From contig NZ_BAABWX010000001.1 of assembly GCF_040364665.1 (NCBI RefSeq), forward strand, positions 1,426,001-1,490,000: a DNA stretch of 64,000 nucleotides. The letters run 5' to 3'. The notes below the pieces were generated by a model, which did not search any database, was not told the DNA's origin, and worked only from the letters and a program-made list of their open reading frames with translations. Made by a program: the position numbers and the translations under genes. The DNA comes from Cognatishimia sp. WU-CL00825 (GTDB lineage: Bacteria > Pseudomonadota > Alphaproteobacteria > Rhodobacterales > Rhodobacteraceae). Shown here in pieces: positions 17,051 to 26,882 of this stretch (positions are counted from its first letter, which is position 1; each line of letters begins with the position of its first letter).

Positions 17051-17572
17051 TTAGCTCGTGAGTCCGCCTGAAATAATTGTTACGGCTCGCCGGTTCTGCG
17101 CATAGCAATCTTCCGCAGAACAAATTTCAATTGGTCTCTCTTTTCCATAGCTTAGAGTTTTCAAGCGCACCCCGGCCACACCCTGAGAAACAAGAAACTC
17201 GCGTACCGCATTGGCACGGCGCGCGCCTAAGGCCAAATTGTATTCACGCGTGCCCTGTTCGTCTGCATGTCCCTCAATAATCGCGACATAATCGCCGTTT
17301 GCCGCAAGCCAAGCGGCTTGAGCCCGAAGCGTGGCGCGCCCTGCATCAGTCAATGTGGCTTGATCAACCAAGAATAACACACGGTCGCCCACCGTCTGCT
17401 GAAAATATGCAGGGCTGGTCGGATCACTTGCGCTCCCGCTTTCAAAGGTTTGTCCGCTGCCGTTGTTGCTTCCGCCCCCAAACAAACCGCCATTGCCGAC
17501 GCCGTTTGGATTGGTGCATGCGCCCAAAGCGACAACCGCTAAAACTGCTGTGGCCATTTTAAAATTCAGCAT
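17051..17572 (-). CDS. pal: Peptidoglycan-associated lipoprotein Pal
   Basis: A 173-residue outer-membrane lipoprotein. The signal peptide ends at lipobox LGAC with the lipidated Cys at residue 19. A Gly/Asn/Ser-rich linker precedes the OmpA-like peptidoglycan-binding domain, whose signatures are IIEGHADEQGTREYNLALGA and RANAVREFLVSQGV. It anchors the outer membrane to peptidoglycan and binds TolB. The start ATG at 17572 follows GGAG. Encoded between tolB and cpoB. Confidence 0.95.
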   Translation of the reverse strand: MLNFKMATAVLAVVALGACTNPNGVGNGGLFGGGSNNGSGQTFESGSASDPTSPAYFQQTVGDRVLFLVDQATLTDAGRATLRAQAAWLAANGDYVAIIEGHADEQGTREYNLALGARRANAVREFLVSQGVAGVRLKTLSYGKERPIEICSAEDCYAQNRRAVTIISGGLTS

Positions 17573-17651
17573 TATTAATTCTCCGCCTGATCCGCATTTA
17601 TACGTGTTGTTTAATTTGCAAATTACCATAGGGCTGCCTGATTTGATATCG

Positions 17652-18983
17652 CTACTGTTGCAAGGGTGACCAACTAGGATCAGATCCACCACCTTGGGTA
17701 CGCACCGGTTTTAAATTCCGCCCAGAGACATCCACAGAATACAGCGATGCAGATCCTTTGGCTCCCTGCGTTTCTCGGGTAAACATAATGACACGGCCGT
17801 TTGGCGACCACGTGGGGCCTTCATCCAGAAAGCTGGCTGTTAACAGGCGCTCTTCACTGCCATCTATCCGCATTACGCCGATATGAAACCGACCTTTATT
17901 CTGTTTAGTAAATGCAATCAAATCACCCCGCGGGCTCCAGACCGGTGTCCCATAACGACCTTGACCAAAACTAATGCGTTGTGCTTGCCCGCCAGTCGCC
18001 GACATAACATACAGTTGCTGAGTCCCGGATCGGTCGCTTTCAAATACGATTTTATTACCGTCAGGGCTGAAACTTGGGGCTGTCTCGATTGAAGGTGCAG
18101 AGGTCAAGCGCGCGCGCCGTCCACTTGCGATATTCATGCGATAGATATCAGAATTACCGCCTTCGGTGATCGAAAAGACAACATCATTGCCGTCGGGGGA
18201 AAATCTAGGGGCAAAGCTCATTGTGCCAGCTTGGTCCTCTAACGCTCTGCGTGTCACGCTGCCGACGTCCAAAACAAATACGCGTGGAAAGCCTGTTTCA
18301 TAAGAGGTGTAGAGTACTCGATCACCAGTCGGCGAGAAGCGCGGCGCAAGCACAATACTGTTGCTGTCTGTCAAAAACTTTAAACCTGCACCATCATAAT
18401 CCATGATCGCGAGACGTTTTTTCCGATCATTCTTGGGACCAGTCTCGCTGACATAGACCACGCGGCTGTCAAAATAGCCGCTTTCGCCGGTGATGCGGCT
18501 ATAAACGGCATCTGCCACTTTGTGCGCCATCCTGCGCCACCCGTCGCGCGTGCCTCGAAACCGCAAGCCATTGCCAAGTTCCTGTCCTGAAAACACATCA
18601 TATACGCGGAATTTAACCGAGATGTTGCCACCTCCGTCGACGCTTACAGCACCAGAAATCAATGCCTGCGCATTTATCGCCTTCCAATCCGCGAACTGCA
18701 CCGGCGACGCAAAATTTGTAATCGTACTGATAAACGCATCTTTTGGAATCTGGCGAAACAATCCAGTTCCGCTAAGATCGGCAGCCACAACATCAGAAAT
18801 ATCCTGCGCAAGTTGTCCTGCGCCGCTGGTTTCCGCAATGAATGCCGGAACTGCATAAGGAATGGGTTCAATGACGCCCTTAGTGATCTCAATACGCAGA
18901 GGACCGCTTTGGGCAATGGCCAAACCTGCAAATTGCAAAGATCCTAAAAGCCCGATTAAGAGCGTCGCAATAATTTTTTTCAT
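17652..18983 (-). CDS. tolB: Tol-Pal system beta-propeller protein TolB
   Basis: A 443-residue periplasmic protein with a signal peptide ([20 protein letters not shown], cleaved near AIAQ). An N-terminal alpha/beta domain is followed by a six-bladed propeller with repeated FSPDG/WSPRG motifs between about residues 200 and 440. It links Pal and TolA. Its ATG overlaps the tolA stop by 4 bases (ATGA), so translation is coupled. Confidence 0.95.
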   Translation of the reverse strand: MKKIIATLLIGLLGSLQFAGLAIAQSGPLRIEITKGVIEPIPYAVPAFIAETSGAGQLAQDISDVVAADLSGTGLFRQIPKDAFISTITNFASPVQFADWKAINAQALISGAVSVDGGGNISVKFRVYDVFSGQELGNGLRFRGTRDGWRRMAHKVADAVYSRITGESGYFDSRVVYVSETGPKNDRKKRLAIMDYDGAGLKFLTDSNSIVLAPRFSPTGDRVLYTSYETGFPRVFVLDVGSVTRRALEDQAGTMSFAPRFSPDGNDVVFSITEGGNSDIYRMNIASGRRARLTSAPSIETAPSFSPDGNKIVFESDRSGTQQLYVMSATGGQAQRISFGQGRYGTPVWSPRGDLIAFTKQNKGRFHIGVMRIDGSEERLLTASFLDEGPTWSPNGRVIMFTRETQGAKGSASLYSVDVSGRNLKPVRTQGGGSDPSWSPLQQ

Positions 18984-20074
18984 CTGCGCCTCATATTCTC
19001 CGGATTAAACGTTAATTCAATTTCGCGCCAACTGTCATATTTTTCAGCTGGCAAATTAAAACCACCACGCTGGCAGCGTAAAACGGCGCGACGCACAGCT
19101 TCAAATGCTGCACGCGCTGAAGCCTCATCTCCGCCATGTGTACTGATGCGTCTGATTGAGTTTCCGACGATGCTGCCGTCGCGATCAAGTGACATCCCAA
19201 CCACGACAACGACGTTCGCTGATAGACTGCCAGGATCGATCACCCAACATTGTTCGACCGACACGCGAAGCGCATCTTTTTCACCTTGAGCTAACGGTGG
19301 ACCGCTTGGTGTTGCGGGTAGATCGGCCATTGCCGCAGCCATCGCTGCGTTTACCGCTGCATCAGTATTGGTTGTTGCACCAGGTTCGCTGGAGACATCA
19401 GCTTGGCTTGTACGAGTAGCCGCAGGACGCGCAGCGGGGCGTAGTTTTGGTCGGATTGACTTTATAGGAGCCGAAGCAACCTCGGTTGGCTCAGTGGGTA
19501 TTTCTGTTGCTGTCTCAGGTCTTGCGGTCGCGTCTTTCTCTTCGACGACCTCTGCGGGCGTGTCCGCAGGCGTTGTCGACACCTGATCCAGCTCTGACAA
19601 CTGCGCATCAGGTTCGGGTGCGGCCACAGGTTCGGGTGCAATGCGCCGGACTGGTCGCGCAACGGGCCGCACAGAAGAGACCGGCGCGGATGGCTCCGGC
19701 TCAATGACTGGATTTTCAACTTCAGGCGGCGTTGCTTCAGGAATAAACACCGGGCTTGGCGCAGAAATGTTTGGTGTCTGATCCGGAAGCGAGGGTGTAG
19801 CTTCGTCAGGTTGTTGCAGCTTTGCTGGGGGCACTATCGGCAAAGGATCTTGCGGGGGTTGCGCATCCACTTCGGGAGCCACTGGTTCGTCAACGCTGGT
19901 CTTTGCAGAGGGCGGACGTTGTACCGCCTGGATCGCATCAAATTGCTCGGTCGTGATGATATCCACACCAGTCACCTTTGCCGGCTCGGGTTCTGACCGA
20001 AAAACACCGCCAAACAGCACCCAACCGATTAAAACCGTGTGGGCGCCAGCTGATATGTAGTGACCGAAATGCAA
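18980..20074 (-). CDS. tolA: TolA-like energy-transducing protein
   Basis: A 364-residue protein with one N-terminal membrane segment (residues about 11-26), a long Pro/Ala/Glu-rich periplasmic region (about 40-240) and a C-terminal TonB/TolA-like domain with [13 protein letters not shown] and [15 protein letters not shown]. It transmits proton-motive energy from TolQR to TolB and Pal. The start appears to be TTG at 20072-20074, after GCAGGG, because no in-frame ATG occurs before the membrane segment. Position between tolR and tolB supports the assignment although the sequence is poorly conserved. Confidence 0.88.
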   Translation of the reverse strand: MHFGHYISAGAHTVLIGWVLFGGVFRSEPEPAKVTGVDIITTEQFDAIQAVQRPPSAKTSVDEPVAPEVDAQPPQDPLPIVPPAKLQQPDEATPSLPDQTPNISAPSPVFIPEATPPEVENPVIEPEPSAPVSSVRPVARPVRRIAPEPVAAPEPDAQLSELDQVSTTPADTPAEVVEEKDATARPETATEIPTEPTEVASAPIKSIRPKLRPAARPAATRTSQADVSSEPGATTNTDAAVNAAMAAAMADLPATPSGPPLAQGEKDALRVSVEQCWVIDPGSLSANVVVVVGMSLDRDGSIVGNSIRRISTHGGDEASARAAFEAVRRAVLRCQRGGFNLPAEKYDSWREIELTFNPENMRRR

Positions 20075-20083
20075 TGGCCCTGC

Positions 20084-20551
20084 CTACCCGCCCGAGCCGT
20101 CAAAAGCAGGCCCACCAATATCAGTCACCAATCCGATATCGGAAAAGCCTCCAGCATTGAGCGCGCCCATGACTTGGACAACAGTTTCATAGGGAATGGA
20201 CCCGTCAGCGCGCAGATAAACCCGGTCTGACGATCTTTCTGTCGCAATCGCGCGCAGTTTAGGAATCAATTCGTCAAATGGCGTTTGTGTGGTCTGGATT
20301 AGCACGCTACCCTCTGCAGTCACCGTGACCGTCAGGGGCTCTTCTTGCTCTCCTGGCAAAGCACTTGCCGCAGTCTTGGGTAGTTCAACAGGCACACCAA
20401 CCGTAAGCAAAGGTGCTGCCACCATGAAGATAATCAGCAAGACCAACATCACGTCCACAAAAGGTGTTACGTTGATTTCAGCCATTGGCTTAGAGCGTGT
20501 TCGGCGGCTTTTTCGCCCCCGGCCCTGTTTTCTAACAACCCCGGCCCCCAT
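20084..20551 (-). CDS. tolR: Tol-Pal system protein TolR (ExbD family)
   Basis: A 155-residue inner-membrane protein. It has a basic N-terminus, then MAEINVTPFVDVMLVLLIIF with the membrane Asp needed for proton flow, followed by a periplasmic domain ending in LNAGGFSDIGLVTD. It forms the TolQ-TolR motor. Starts 3 bases after the tolQ stop, in the same operon. Confidence 0.94.
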   Translation of the reverse strand: MGAGVVRKQGRGRKSRRTRSKPMAEINVTPFVDVMLVLLIIFMVAAPLLTVGVPVELPKTAASALPGEQEEPLTVTVTAEGSVLIQTTQTPFDELIPKLRAIATERSSDRVYLRADGSIPYETVVQVMGALNAGGFSDIGLVTDIGGPAFDGSGG

Positions 20552-20554
20552 GAT

Positions 20555-21229
20555 CTAACTGTCCAATTGGCGGCTAAGAATCGTACCAAATTCATCCGCA
20601 AATGCTTCGTATCCCGCGACAATGCGGTCGCTGTCAGCGCTTAGCTTATTGTAAAAAATTACTGCGGGAATCGCCGCCAGCAAGCCCAGCCCAGTCGCCA
20701 ATAGCGCCTCTGCAATACCCGGTGCGACAACTGCTAGATTGGTATTCTGTTGTTCTGCAATTTCAATAAACGCATTCATGATGCCCCAGACCGTACCAAA
20801 TAAGCCCACAAAAGGCGCTGTAGAGCCAATCGTAGCAAGCACCGGCAGGCCTTTTTCAAGCTCTTCAGATTCCTTGGCAACCGCCACATCCATGGATCGG
20901 TCAATTCGGCTTGTGGCGTTTGCAATCAAACCGCCGTCTTGTCGATGACTGCGCCGCCACTCCATCATTCCAGCAGAAAAAATACGCTCGGCACGCCCAT
21001 CTGGTTCTGGCCCCAATTCGTCAAACAAACCATCCAAGGGTTCACCCGACCAAAAGGACCGGTCAAATTCGTCTGCCTCTTTTCGGGTTTTCCGATACAG
21101 AATGAGTTTTTGTATGATGACAGACCATGACCAAAACGATGCGATAAGTAATACCACCATCACAAGTTTCACGGTCAAAGTGGCGCGCGCAAAAAGCGCC
21201 CACATCGAGAAATCGACTGCTGCTTCCAT
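20555..21229 (-). CDS. tolQ: Tol-Pal system protein TolQ (ExbB family)
   Basis: A 224-residue inner-membrane proton-channel subunit with three membrane segments. These are near the N-terminus (VKLVMVVLLIASFWSWSVII), in ATIGSTAPFVGLFGTVWGIM, and in GIAEALLATGLGLLAAIPAV. The GLFGTVWGIM motif is diagnostic. The ATG at 21229 is chosen over an upstream start because the residues before it are basic and not conserved in the family. It follows ybgC in the usual order. Confidence 0.93.
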   Translation of the reverse strand: MEAAVDFSMWALFARATLTVKLVMVVLLIASFWSWSVIIQKLILYRKTRKEADEFDRSFWSGEPLDGLFDELGPEPDGRAERIFSAGMMEWRRSHRQDGGLIANATSRIDRSMDVAVAKESEELEKGLPVLATIGSTAPFVGLFGTVWGIMNAFIEIAEQQNTNLAVVAPGIAEALLATGLGLLAAIPAVIFYNKLSADSDRIVAGYEAFADEFGTILSRQLDS

Positions 21230-21339
21230 AATGCCTGCTCGTATGTTGCGGCCTTTTCGTGGCCTCTTTTGCGACAAAACTATAGAAGATCCACGGGGAA
21301 AGCCATAAGATCTCTCTCAGAAACGCGTTTTTGCCTAGA

Positions 21340-21729
21340 TCAATGCAGCATTAAGCGAATATTCGCCGGAAGTCGCACAGGCTGGCCAGCTTCGTTAATG
21401 CAAACCAATGTAACGACAGCTTGAAACAGCAACTCAGCATCACGCTTGACGATCTGCTCCATGACCAATCTTGCAGCGGTTACTGTTATTGGGCGTGTCT
21501 CAACCACAAGCTCTTCATCAAATCTTGCGGGTGCCAGATAGTCAGCTTCGACGCGACGCACCGCAAATACCAAGCCTTCTTGCGCCTTTAGGTCCGCCTG
21601 ATTTATCCCCTTGCCACGCACCCAATCACTGCGCGCACGCTCAATATACTTTAGGTAATTGGCATAAAAGACGATACCAGCCATATCAGTGTCTTCATAA
21701 TATACCCGCACCGGAAACGAATGCTGCAT
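21340..21729 (-). CDS. ybgC: Tol-Pal-associated acyl-CoA thioesterase YbgC
   Basis: A 129-residue hot-dog-fold thioesterase. YYEDTDMAGIVFYANYLKY contains the catalytic Asp and the 4-hydroxybenzoyl-CoA thioesterase motif; ERARSDWVRGKG follows. It hydrolyses short or medium acyl-CoA. The start ATG at 21729 follows AGGAGGGG. Heads the tolQRAB-pal-cpoB group. Confidence 0.93.
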   Translation of the reverse strand: MQHSFPVRVYYEDTDMAGIVFYANYLKYIERARSDWVRGKGINQADLKAQEGLVFAVRRVEADYLAPARFDEELVVETRPITVTAARLVMEQIVKRDAELLFQAVVTLVCINEAGQPVRLPANIRLMLH

Positions 21730-21844
21730 CTGCCCCTCCTAGGATGTTCCCCTTGGGTTACGAAACCGATTGACCAAATTCAACAGGCATTACTTTCCGG
21801 CGACAACCAGATTTTCGGGATTTCCCGCCAGTAACGAGCTTGTT

Positions 21845-22483
21845 TTAAGCGCCCTGCAATCGTGCAAAAAGCCTATGCGCATGACTGGCATCATCCGAAA
21901 ACAATGGCATCATGCGATCATATCCAGCCGCAATAACTGCCGAAATCTCTGGCCTTAATATCGTTGCTCCGCTTTCGGGGATCACAGCCAATGGAGATGT
22001 TTTTGCAAAGGCGCTGTCGCCCCAAACGACAATTGTTTGCGCTGCTTCCGTCAGTGCAATGGTTTCCGCGGGCATATCGCCCAATGGACCTGACATGCGC
22101 AAAAATACAAATGCAGCTTGAATGGCACCATGCTCATCAAATCTAAAGGCACGGTACTGATTGGCATCTGATGCTTTTAAACGCGCCACAATTGCGGGCA
22201 AATCCGGAATCAGTTTTTCAAGGTCTGGCACTGCCAACAGCTCGTCCCACTCTTGAAAGAAAAAGAGCATTTGGTTGGCACCCAGCTCTGGGTCTGTCTC
22301 TGCCATACGATGACCAGCAAGAGTTACAATTGCCTCGATCGCACCCTTCACGGTCTTTAGGGTGTTTTCTTCGACGCCAAAAACAACCGGAACAATCGGG
22401 CGTCCCCAACGGGCAAATCGATATGATCCATCAGAATTAGTAAACAGTTTTTCGATGTGATCTGGCGAGGCGAACAAGCCCAT
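21845..22483 (-). CDS. Conserved hypothetical protein between ruvB and ybgC
   Basis: A 212-residue protein that I do not recognise by name. It has no signal peptide or membrane segments and is rich in Ala and acidic residues. Features include RWGRPIVPVVFGVEENTLKT and MLFFFQEWDELLAVPDLEK. The ATG at 22483 follows GGAG. It lies 105 bases downstream of ruvB in the same direction; a link to DNA repair or envelope function is only positional. Confidence 0.75.
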   Translation of the reverse strand: MGLFASPDHIEKLFTNSDGSYRFARWGRPIVPVVFGVEENTLKTVKGAIEAIVTLAGHRMAETDPELGANQMLFFFQEWDELLAVPDLEKLIPDLPAIVARLKASDANQYRAFRFDEHGAIQAAFVFLRMSGPLGDMPAETIALTEAAQTIVVWGDSAFAKTSPLAVIPESGATILRPEISAVIAAGYDRMMPLFSDDASHAHRLFARLQGA

Positions 22484-22588
22484 CTATGAAACTCCGATTG
22501 GTTATTGTGTGGTTCAAAAAAATCAGAATGCTAATGCCTTGCAATGCTTACTTCTGCAAGCGCAAGAACAGCATCAGGCGCAATTTCT

Positions 22589-23617
22589 TTAATCAAACAT
22601 TTTTGCCTGGATGTCGCCAACATCAGGCACGGCAAAACCGAGATGCTTCCAAGCTTTGCGCGCAAGCATTCTGCCCCTTGGTGTACGCTGAATCAGGCCT
22701 TGCTGTAACAAAAACGGCTCAATGACCTCCTCGATGGCGTCGCGGCTTTCGCTTAGCGCAGCAGAAATGGTTTCCACACCTACCGGACCACCCGCATAGT
22801 TTTCAGCAATAAACAGCAGGTAGCGCCGATCAGCGCCATCTAGCCCCAAATTATCAACACCCAACCGCGTCAGCGCGCTGTCAGCCAAAGCCGTGGTGAT
22901 CCGCCCGTCCCCCTCAACCAAAGCAAAGTCAACAACGCGGCGCAGCAACCGACCCGCTATGCGCGGCGTTCCTCGCGAGCGGCGCGCAATTTCTCTCGCC
23001 CCTCCCTCATCGTCCGGCACCCCAAGTTTGCGCGCGTTGCGCGTTACAATCTCATTCAATTCGTCTTCTGTATAAAACTGTAAACGAGTTGGAATGCCGA
23101 AACGGTCCCGCAGCGGCGTTGTTAACAAGCCAAGTCGAGTGGTGGCTCCAACCAGCGTAAAAGGCTGCAGCTCGATCCGAACGGTTCGGGCAGCGGGTCC
23201 TTCGCCAATTACAAGATCCAGCTCGAAGTCTTCCATTGCTGGATAAAGCACCTCTTCAACGGCTGGGTTCAATCGATGTATTTCGTCAATGAACAATACA
23301 TCGCGCGCTTCAAGATTTGTGAGGATTGCAGCCAAGTCACCAGCTTTGGCCAATACTGGCCCAGATGTCAGTCGAAAATTTACACCCAGCTCTCGCGCCA
23401 TAATCTGGGCAAGAGTGGTTTTTCCCAAACCTGGCGGGCCGTGAAACAATGTATGATCCATTGCCTGACCGCGCTGTTTCGCGGATTCAATGAAGACTCG
23501 AAGATTTGCGCGCGCCTCAGCTTGACCGATGAATTCACCAAGACCCTGAGGTCGGAGCGCGCGATCTGCGTCTTCTGGTTGTGGTTCAGGTCGCAAGGTA
23601 GGGTCTGGTGTTTGCAT
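22589..23617 (-). CDS. ruvB: Holliday junction branch migration helicase RuvB
   Basis: A 342-residue AAA+ motor. Walker [17 protein letters not shown] is near residue 60, Walker B/DEIH is [18 protein letters not shown], and sensor 1 lies in [20 protein letters not shown]. The C-terminal winged helix ends [18 protein letters not shown]. It drives branch migration with RuvA. Starts 3 bases after ruvA. Confidence 0.96.
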   Translation of the reverse strand: MQTPDPTLRPEPQPEDADRALRPQGLGEFIGQAEARANLRVFIESAKQRGQAMDHTLFHGPPGLGKTTLAQIMARELGVNFRLTSGPVLAKAGDLAAILTNLEARDVLFIDEIHRLNPAVEEVLYPAMEDFELDLVIGEGPAARTVRIELQPFTLVGATTRLGLLTTPLRDRFGIPTRLQFYTEDELNEIVTRNARKLGVPDDEGGAREIARRSRGTPRIAGRLLRRVVDFALVEGDGRITTALADSALTRLGVDNLGLDGADRRYLLFIAENYAGGPVGVETISAALSESRDAIEEVIEPFLLQQGLIQRTPRGRMLARKAWKHLGFAVPDVGDIQAKMFD

Positions 23618-23620
23618 CTC

Positions 23621-24307
23621 TTACCCCTTTGGTGCGAGCAATTGCAAAGCAGCTTTAATCAAAGCAAGCGTATCAAGCTCATTCTCCCCGCTGGCGGCCT
23701 CGGCCACCGCTGCGGCTGCATCGCTTGGCCCATACCCTAAATTAGACAAGGCAGAAAGAGCCTCGGCTTGTGCAGCCGCACTAGAAGATGCAACTGAAGT
23801 CGTCGCATTTGACTTTGCTGGCTTGGCGATTGATTCAATCACATCTATATCTTGAGCAATGTCTTCTCCGGCCGCTTGTTGCAGCGTGCCGCCAAGTGCC
23901 ATTACTGCAGGTGCCTTGTCCTTCAACTCAAGCACAACACGCTGGGCGGTTTTAGGGCCAATTCCTTTGGCTACCTTGATCGCAGCAACATCTCCCAGCG
24001 TTATTGCCCGACCAACACCTTCTGGACCCAATGCACCTAAAATGGACAGTGACGCCTTGGCCCCAATTCCCTGCACCGATGTGAGCAACCGATGCCATTC
24101 TTTTTCCAGCAAAGTCGGAAAGCCAAACAGCTGCAGCAAATCTTCGCGGACAAGCATTTCGGTATAAAGCGCTGCTATTTCACCATTTCCTGGCAGCCCC
24201 ATCAGCGTGCGCTCCGAACAATAAACAATATAGCCAACGCCGCGCACATCGATCAAAATATGATCAGCGGTGCGATACTCTATCCGGCCCGATAACTTAC
24301 CGATCAT
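23621..24307 (-). CDS. ruvA: Holliday junction branch migration protein RuvA
   Basis: A 228-residue Ruv[21 protein letters not shown] opens the OB-fold domain; [16 protein letters not shown] and [20 protein letters not shown] are the two helix-hairpin-helix DNA-binding motifs. A Thr/Ser/Ala-rich linker leads to domain III ([20 protein letters not shown]), which contacts RuvB. The start overlaps the ruvC stop by 4 bases. Confidence 0.96.
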   Translation of the reverse strand: MIGKLSGRIEYRTADHILIDVRGVGYIVYCSERTLMGLPGNGEIAALYTEMLVREDLLQLFGFPTLLEKEWHRLLTSVQGIGAKASLSILGALGPEGVGRAITLGDVAAIKVAKGIGPKTAQRVVLELKDKAPAVMALGGTLQQAAGEDIAQDIDVIESIAKPAKSNATTSVASSSAAAQAEALSALSNLGYGPSDAAAAVAEAASGENELDTLALIKAALQLLAPKG

Positions 24308-24810
24308 GAATTCGCCTTCCTTAAAGCCCGCTCAAGGCTGTTTGATGCTTTGGCATAATGCGCATGACAAATTGCAATCGCCAACGCATCTGCTGCGTCA
24401 GCCCCTTTTATTTGAACCCCCGGCAATTGAAGTTTTACCATATGCTCCACCTGGTGTTTCTCAGCGTGACCGACACCAACAACGGTCTTTTTAACTTTGT
24501 TTGGTGCGTATTCACCAATGGAAAGGCCTGCTTGGGCTGGCACCAACAATGCAATGCCGCGTGCTTGCCCCAATTTCAATGTTCCAGCACCATCCTTGTT
24601 AACAAATGTTTGTTCGATTGCCGCGTGATCGGGCTGATGCAGGGCCACAACATCGGTAAGCTGCTCATGAAGCGACAACAAGCGCGCAGCAAGATCTTTT
24701 CCTGTTGAATGACATATGCCGTTGGCTACGTGGCTAATTCGGCTTCCGCTTACGTCAATGACCCCCCAGCCCATATTTCGAAGCCCGGGGTCAATTCCCA
24801 ATACACGCAT
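24304..24810 (-). CDS. ruvC: Crossover junction endodeoxyribonuclease RuvC
   Basis: A 168-residue Holliday junction resolvase. [19 protein letters not shown] has the first catalytic Asp, [10 protein letters not shown] the Glu, and [12 protein letters not shown] the C-terminal Asp. The ATG at 24810 is chosen because it begins the family N-terminus and follows GCAGGAG; a 58-codon in-frame extension upstream is not conserved-looking. First gene of the ruvCAB operon. Confidence 0.95.
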   Translation of the reverse strand: MRVLGIDPGLRNMGWGVIDVSGSRISHVANGICHSTGKDLAARLLSLHEQLTDVVALHQPDHAAIEQTFVNKDGAGTLKLGQARGIALLVPAQAGLSIGEYAPNKVKKTVVGVGHAEKHQVEHMVKLQLPGVQIKGADAADALAIAICHAHYAKASNSLERALRKANS

Positions 24811-25140
24811 ATAAACTGCTCCTGCCTTTATCTGGCTTTTTTCATCGATAGCACAAAACAAGAACGAAGGCCAAGCCACCTTTCGAGCTGATGAGTCGCG
24901 ATCTACACGCTGAAGTGATATTTTTAAGACGACAATTTCGGCTATCGGCCCGATGCCAAGCATAGCCGAAGCAAACATCCTCAAGTATTTTCTTTTACTT
25001 TCAATAGCTTAAATCAAAAGCAAGCTATGCAATGCAGTCATAGCCGACATGTTCTAATTATGCTTGCGAATTAAGCAACCCGCTACTAAATCAGGCTCAA
25101 GACACACACAGACCATAACTCAGACAAAAGGAAAAATGAT
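24811..25140. promoter_or_regulatory. Divergent intergenic region between ruvC and the DUF1127 gene
   Basis: 330 bases with no supported gene. It must hold promoters in both directions. An inverted repeat TTCGGCTAT (24937-24945) / ATAGCCGAA (24962-24970) and a third ATAGCCGA at 25040-25047 are the only clear sequence structure. No LexA-type site was recognised by eye. Confidence 0.4.
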
Positions 25141-25332
25141 ATGGCCGCTATTGAAAATACTTACGCACCTTCCGCTTTCGCTGGCCGTTTCGGAAAAACG
25201 TTTGTCTCTATCGTCTCCCGCTTTTTCGCATGGAACGAAACACGTAAAACACGTGCAGTTTTGGCTCAGCTGACTGACCGTGAGCTTGCAGACATTGGCT
25301 TGTCTCGCTCTGCGATCATCGAAATCCAATAA
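25141..25332 (+). CDS. DUF1127 small protein
   Basis: A 63-residue basic protein. The C-terminal half has the DUF1127 pattern: LAQLTDRELADIGLSRSAI. In other alphaproteobacteria DUF1127 proteins have been linked to RNA turnover, phosphate or carbon responses, and are often strongly expressed. The ATG at 25141 follows AAGGA. A strong terminator follows 19 bases after its stop, so it is monocistronic. Confidence 0.87.
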   Translation: MAAIENTYAPSAFAGRFGKTFVSIVSRFFAWNETRKTRAVLAQLTDRELADIGLSRSAIIEIQ

Positions 25333-25351
25333 GCCTATTCAAAAAAACAAA

Positions 25352-25387
25352 AAAAAGCCGCGGTCGAGATTTCGACCGCGGCTTTTT
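25352..25387. terminator. Strong bidirectional rho-independent terminator
   Basis: A perfect 16-bp stem: five A, then GCCGCGGTCGA at 25357-25367, a GATT loop, and TCGACCGCGGC at 25372-25382 followed by five T. Runs of A and T on both sides allow termination from both strands. It separates the DUF1127 gene (plus) from the convergent gene at 25400-25747 (minus). Confidence 0.93.
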
Positions 25388-25399
25388 GTACTTATTACC

Positions 25400-25747
25400 C
25401 TAGAAAAGCCCGCGAAGGCTTTGCGCAATCGTTAATGAAATTCGGTCAGGTTGCATGGTCCATCCGCCAACCGTTGCGACCAGCGAGTTTGAAGCTGATA
25501 GCTCCTCTATCTTCGCTGAATAATTGCTGGTTCCAATCTCTGCAATCATAAGCCCTTTAAGGCCAAAGAACCCGATTGCAATCAACAACATTCCGATCAT
25601 TGGAAAACCACGACGCCGTCGATATCCACGCACTATCACATAGCCGTCCGTATCAATAAATGCCGAACGGGGCACGCTAGATGCTTTGTTACGCTGCTTG
25701 GAAAGGCGGCGGAGGCGGAGATCAAAATCAACTTGTTGATCGGTCAT
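25400..25747 (-). CDS. Hypothetical single-pass membrane protein
   Basis: A 115-residue protein, not recognised by name. It has a basic, charged N-terminus (LRLRRLSKQRNK; GYRRRRG), one hydrophobic segment (FPMIGMLLIAIGFFGLKGLM, about residues 48-68) and a polar C-terminal part ending SLTIAQSLRGLF. Positive residues before the segment predict an inside N-terminus. It is bounded by terminators on both sides. Confidence 0.7.
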   Translation of the reverse strand: MTDQQVDFDLRLRRLSKQRNKASSVPRSAFIDTDGYVIVRGYRRRRGFPMIGMLLIAIGFFGLKGLMIAEIGTSNYSAKIEELSASNSLVATVGGWTMQPDRISLTIAQSLRGLF

Positions 25748-25885
25748 GGCAATTCACTTCGTTTGGCCCCCACCAAACAAGGCCACAATCCCTCTAAAAT
25801 GTGGCGAAACTATGGCACTTTGGGAAAATCTTCACAAAACCGCCCGATTTCCACCGCGATGCAGTCTGATTTCAAACCCTTGAAA

Positions 25886-25913
25886 CAAAAAAAGGCGACC
25901 CTTTGGTCGCCTT
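25886..25913 (-). terminator. Rho-independent terminator of prmA
   Basis: A 9-bp stem AAGGCGACC (25892-25900) / GGTCGCCTT (25905-25913) with loop CTTT, and a run of A at 25886-25893 that reads as U in the minus-strand transcript. It lies 21 bases past the prmA stop. Confidence 0.9.
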
Positions 25914-25934
25914 GGGAAGGGCCTAGGTGCCAAA

Positions 25935-26804
25935 TTAATGACGGCGCAGGGTTAATGTTGTCCATTCGCCAATTTCTTCACGCACATGCACTTCAAATCC
26001 TTGCTCAAGATATGCGGCGACCACATCCTCGGCTTGCTCATTCAAGATTCCTGACAATATCGCGAAACCGTCTTTCATTATGTTGCGCCCCATGTCCGGG
26101 GCAAGCATCACAAGAGGTGCCTTCAGGATATTTGCAAAAACCAGATCAAACGGCGCTTTCTGCAATAGTTCGGGATGATCAAATCCTGCAGCCTCATAGC
26201 AAATAACGCGGCGCTGCAAATTGTTAGCTCTAACATTGGCCTTGGCCACGTCGACCGCGACCTCGTCGATATCACTCACAAAAACGGTATTCGGCCAGAC
26301 GCGTGCAGCCGCCATGCCAAGGACCGCTGTTCCGCATCCAATATCGGCCACCTTTGTGCCTTCAAAGCCTTGGCCTATCAAACGATCCACAGCTTTTAAA
26401 CAGCCAAGAGTGGTACCGTGGTGCCCTGTGCCAAAAGCCATAGCAGCCTCAATCAAGAGAGGCTCACACTCTGCGGGCACTTTGTCGGCATCATGGCTAC
26501 CATAAACAAAGAACCTTCCTGCCTGAACCGGCGAGAGTTCGCGCTTCACTTTGGCAACCCAATCCTCGTCAGGCAGCTCTGAAATTGCAAAGGGCTTCGC
26601 ACCCAAAGCAACTTGCAATAGTGTTAGCGATGTTTCATCAGGACGCTCGGTGAAATAGCCGCCAACTTCCCAAAGCCCTGATCCATCTTCGATCTCAAAT
26701 ACCCCGACCCCGGTGGGCTCTGGGTCAAGGTTTTCCATTGCAGAAGCCAGGCGGTCGGCACTTTCTTTGCCTGTCACAGTGGTCAAAGCGGTGAAAGTTG
26801 GCAT
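25935..26804 (-). CDS. prmA: Ribosomal protein L11 methyltransferase
   Basis: A 289-residue SAM-dependent methyltransferase. The AFGTGHHGTTLGCLK segment before motif I is a PrmA signature. Motif I is DIGCGTAVLGMAAA, SDIDEVAVDVA carries the SAM-ribose acid, and FANILKAPLVMLAP is the NPPY-like catalytic segment. It trimethylates L11 in family members. Monocistronic by its own terminator. Confidence 0.9.
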   Translation of the reverse strand: MPTFTALTTVTGKESADRLASAMENLDPEPTGVGVFEIEDGSGLWEVGGYFTERPDETSLTLLQVALGAKPFAISELPDEDWVAKVKRELSPVQAGRFFVYGSHDADKVPAECEPLLIEAAMAFGTGHHGTTLGCLKAVDRLIGQGFEGTKVADIGCGTAVLGMAAARVWPNTVFVSDIDEVAVDVAKANVRANNLQRRVICYEAAGFDHPELLQKAPFDLVFANILKAPLVMLAPDMGRNIMKDGFAILSGILNEQAEDVVAAYLEQGFEVHVREEIGEWTTLTLRRH

Positions 26805-26882
26805 TGTCCGTCTCCTATTGGGTTTAATGCGGCCTAGTCACCCATGCCCTAAAGGTCAAGCAGAGGCAGGTAACCGTGCGTA

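Noticed and set aside
24811..24984. 58-codon N-terminal extension of ruvC
   Set aside because: The RuvC family starts at MRVLGIDPG, which has a good ribosome site (GCAGGAG); the extension shows no conserved features.
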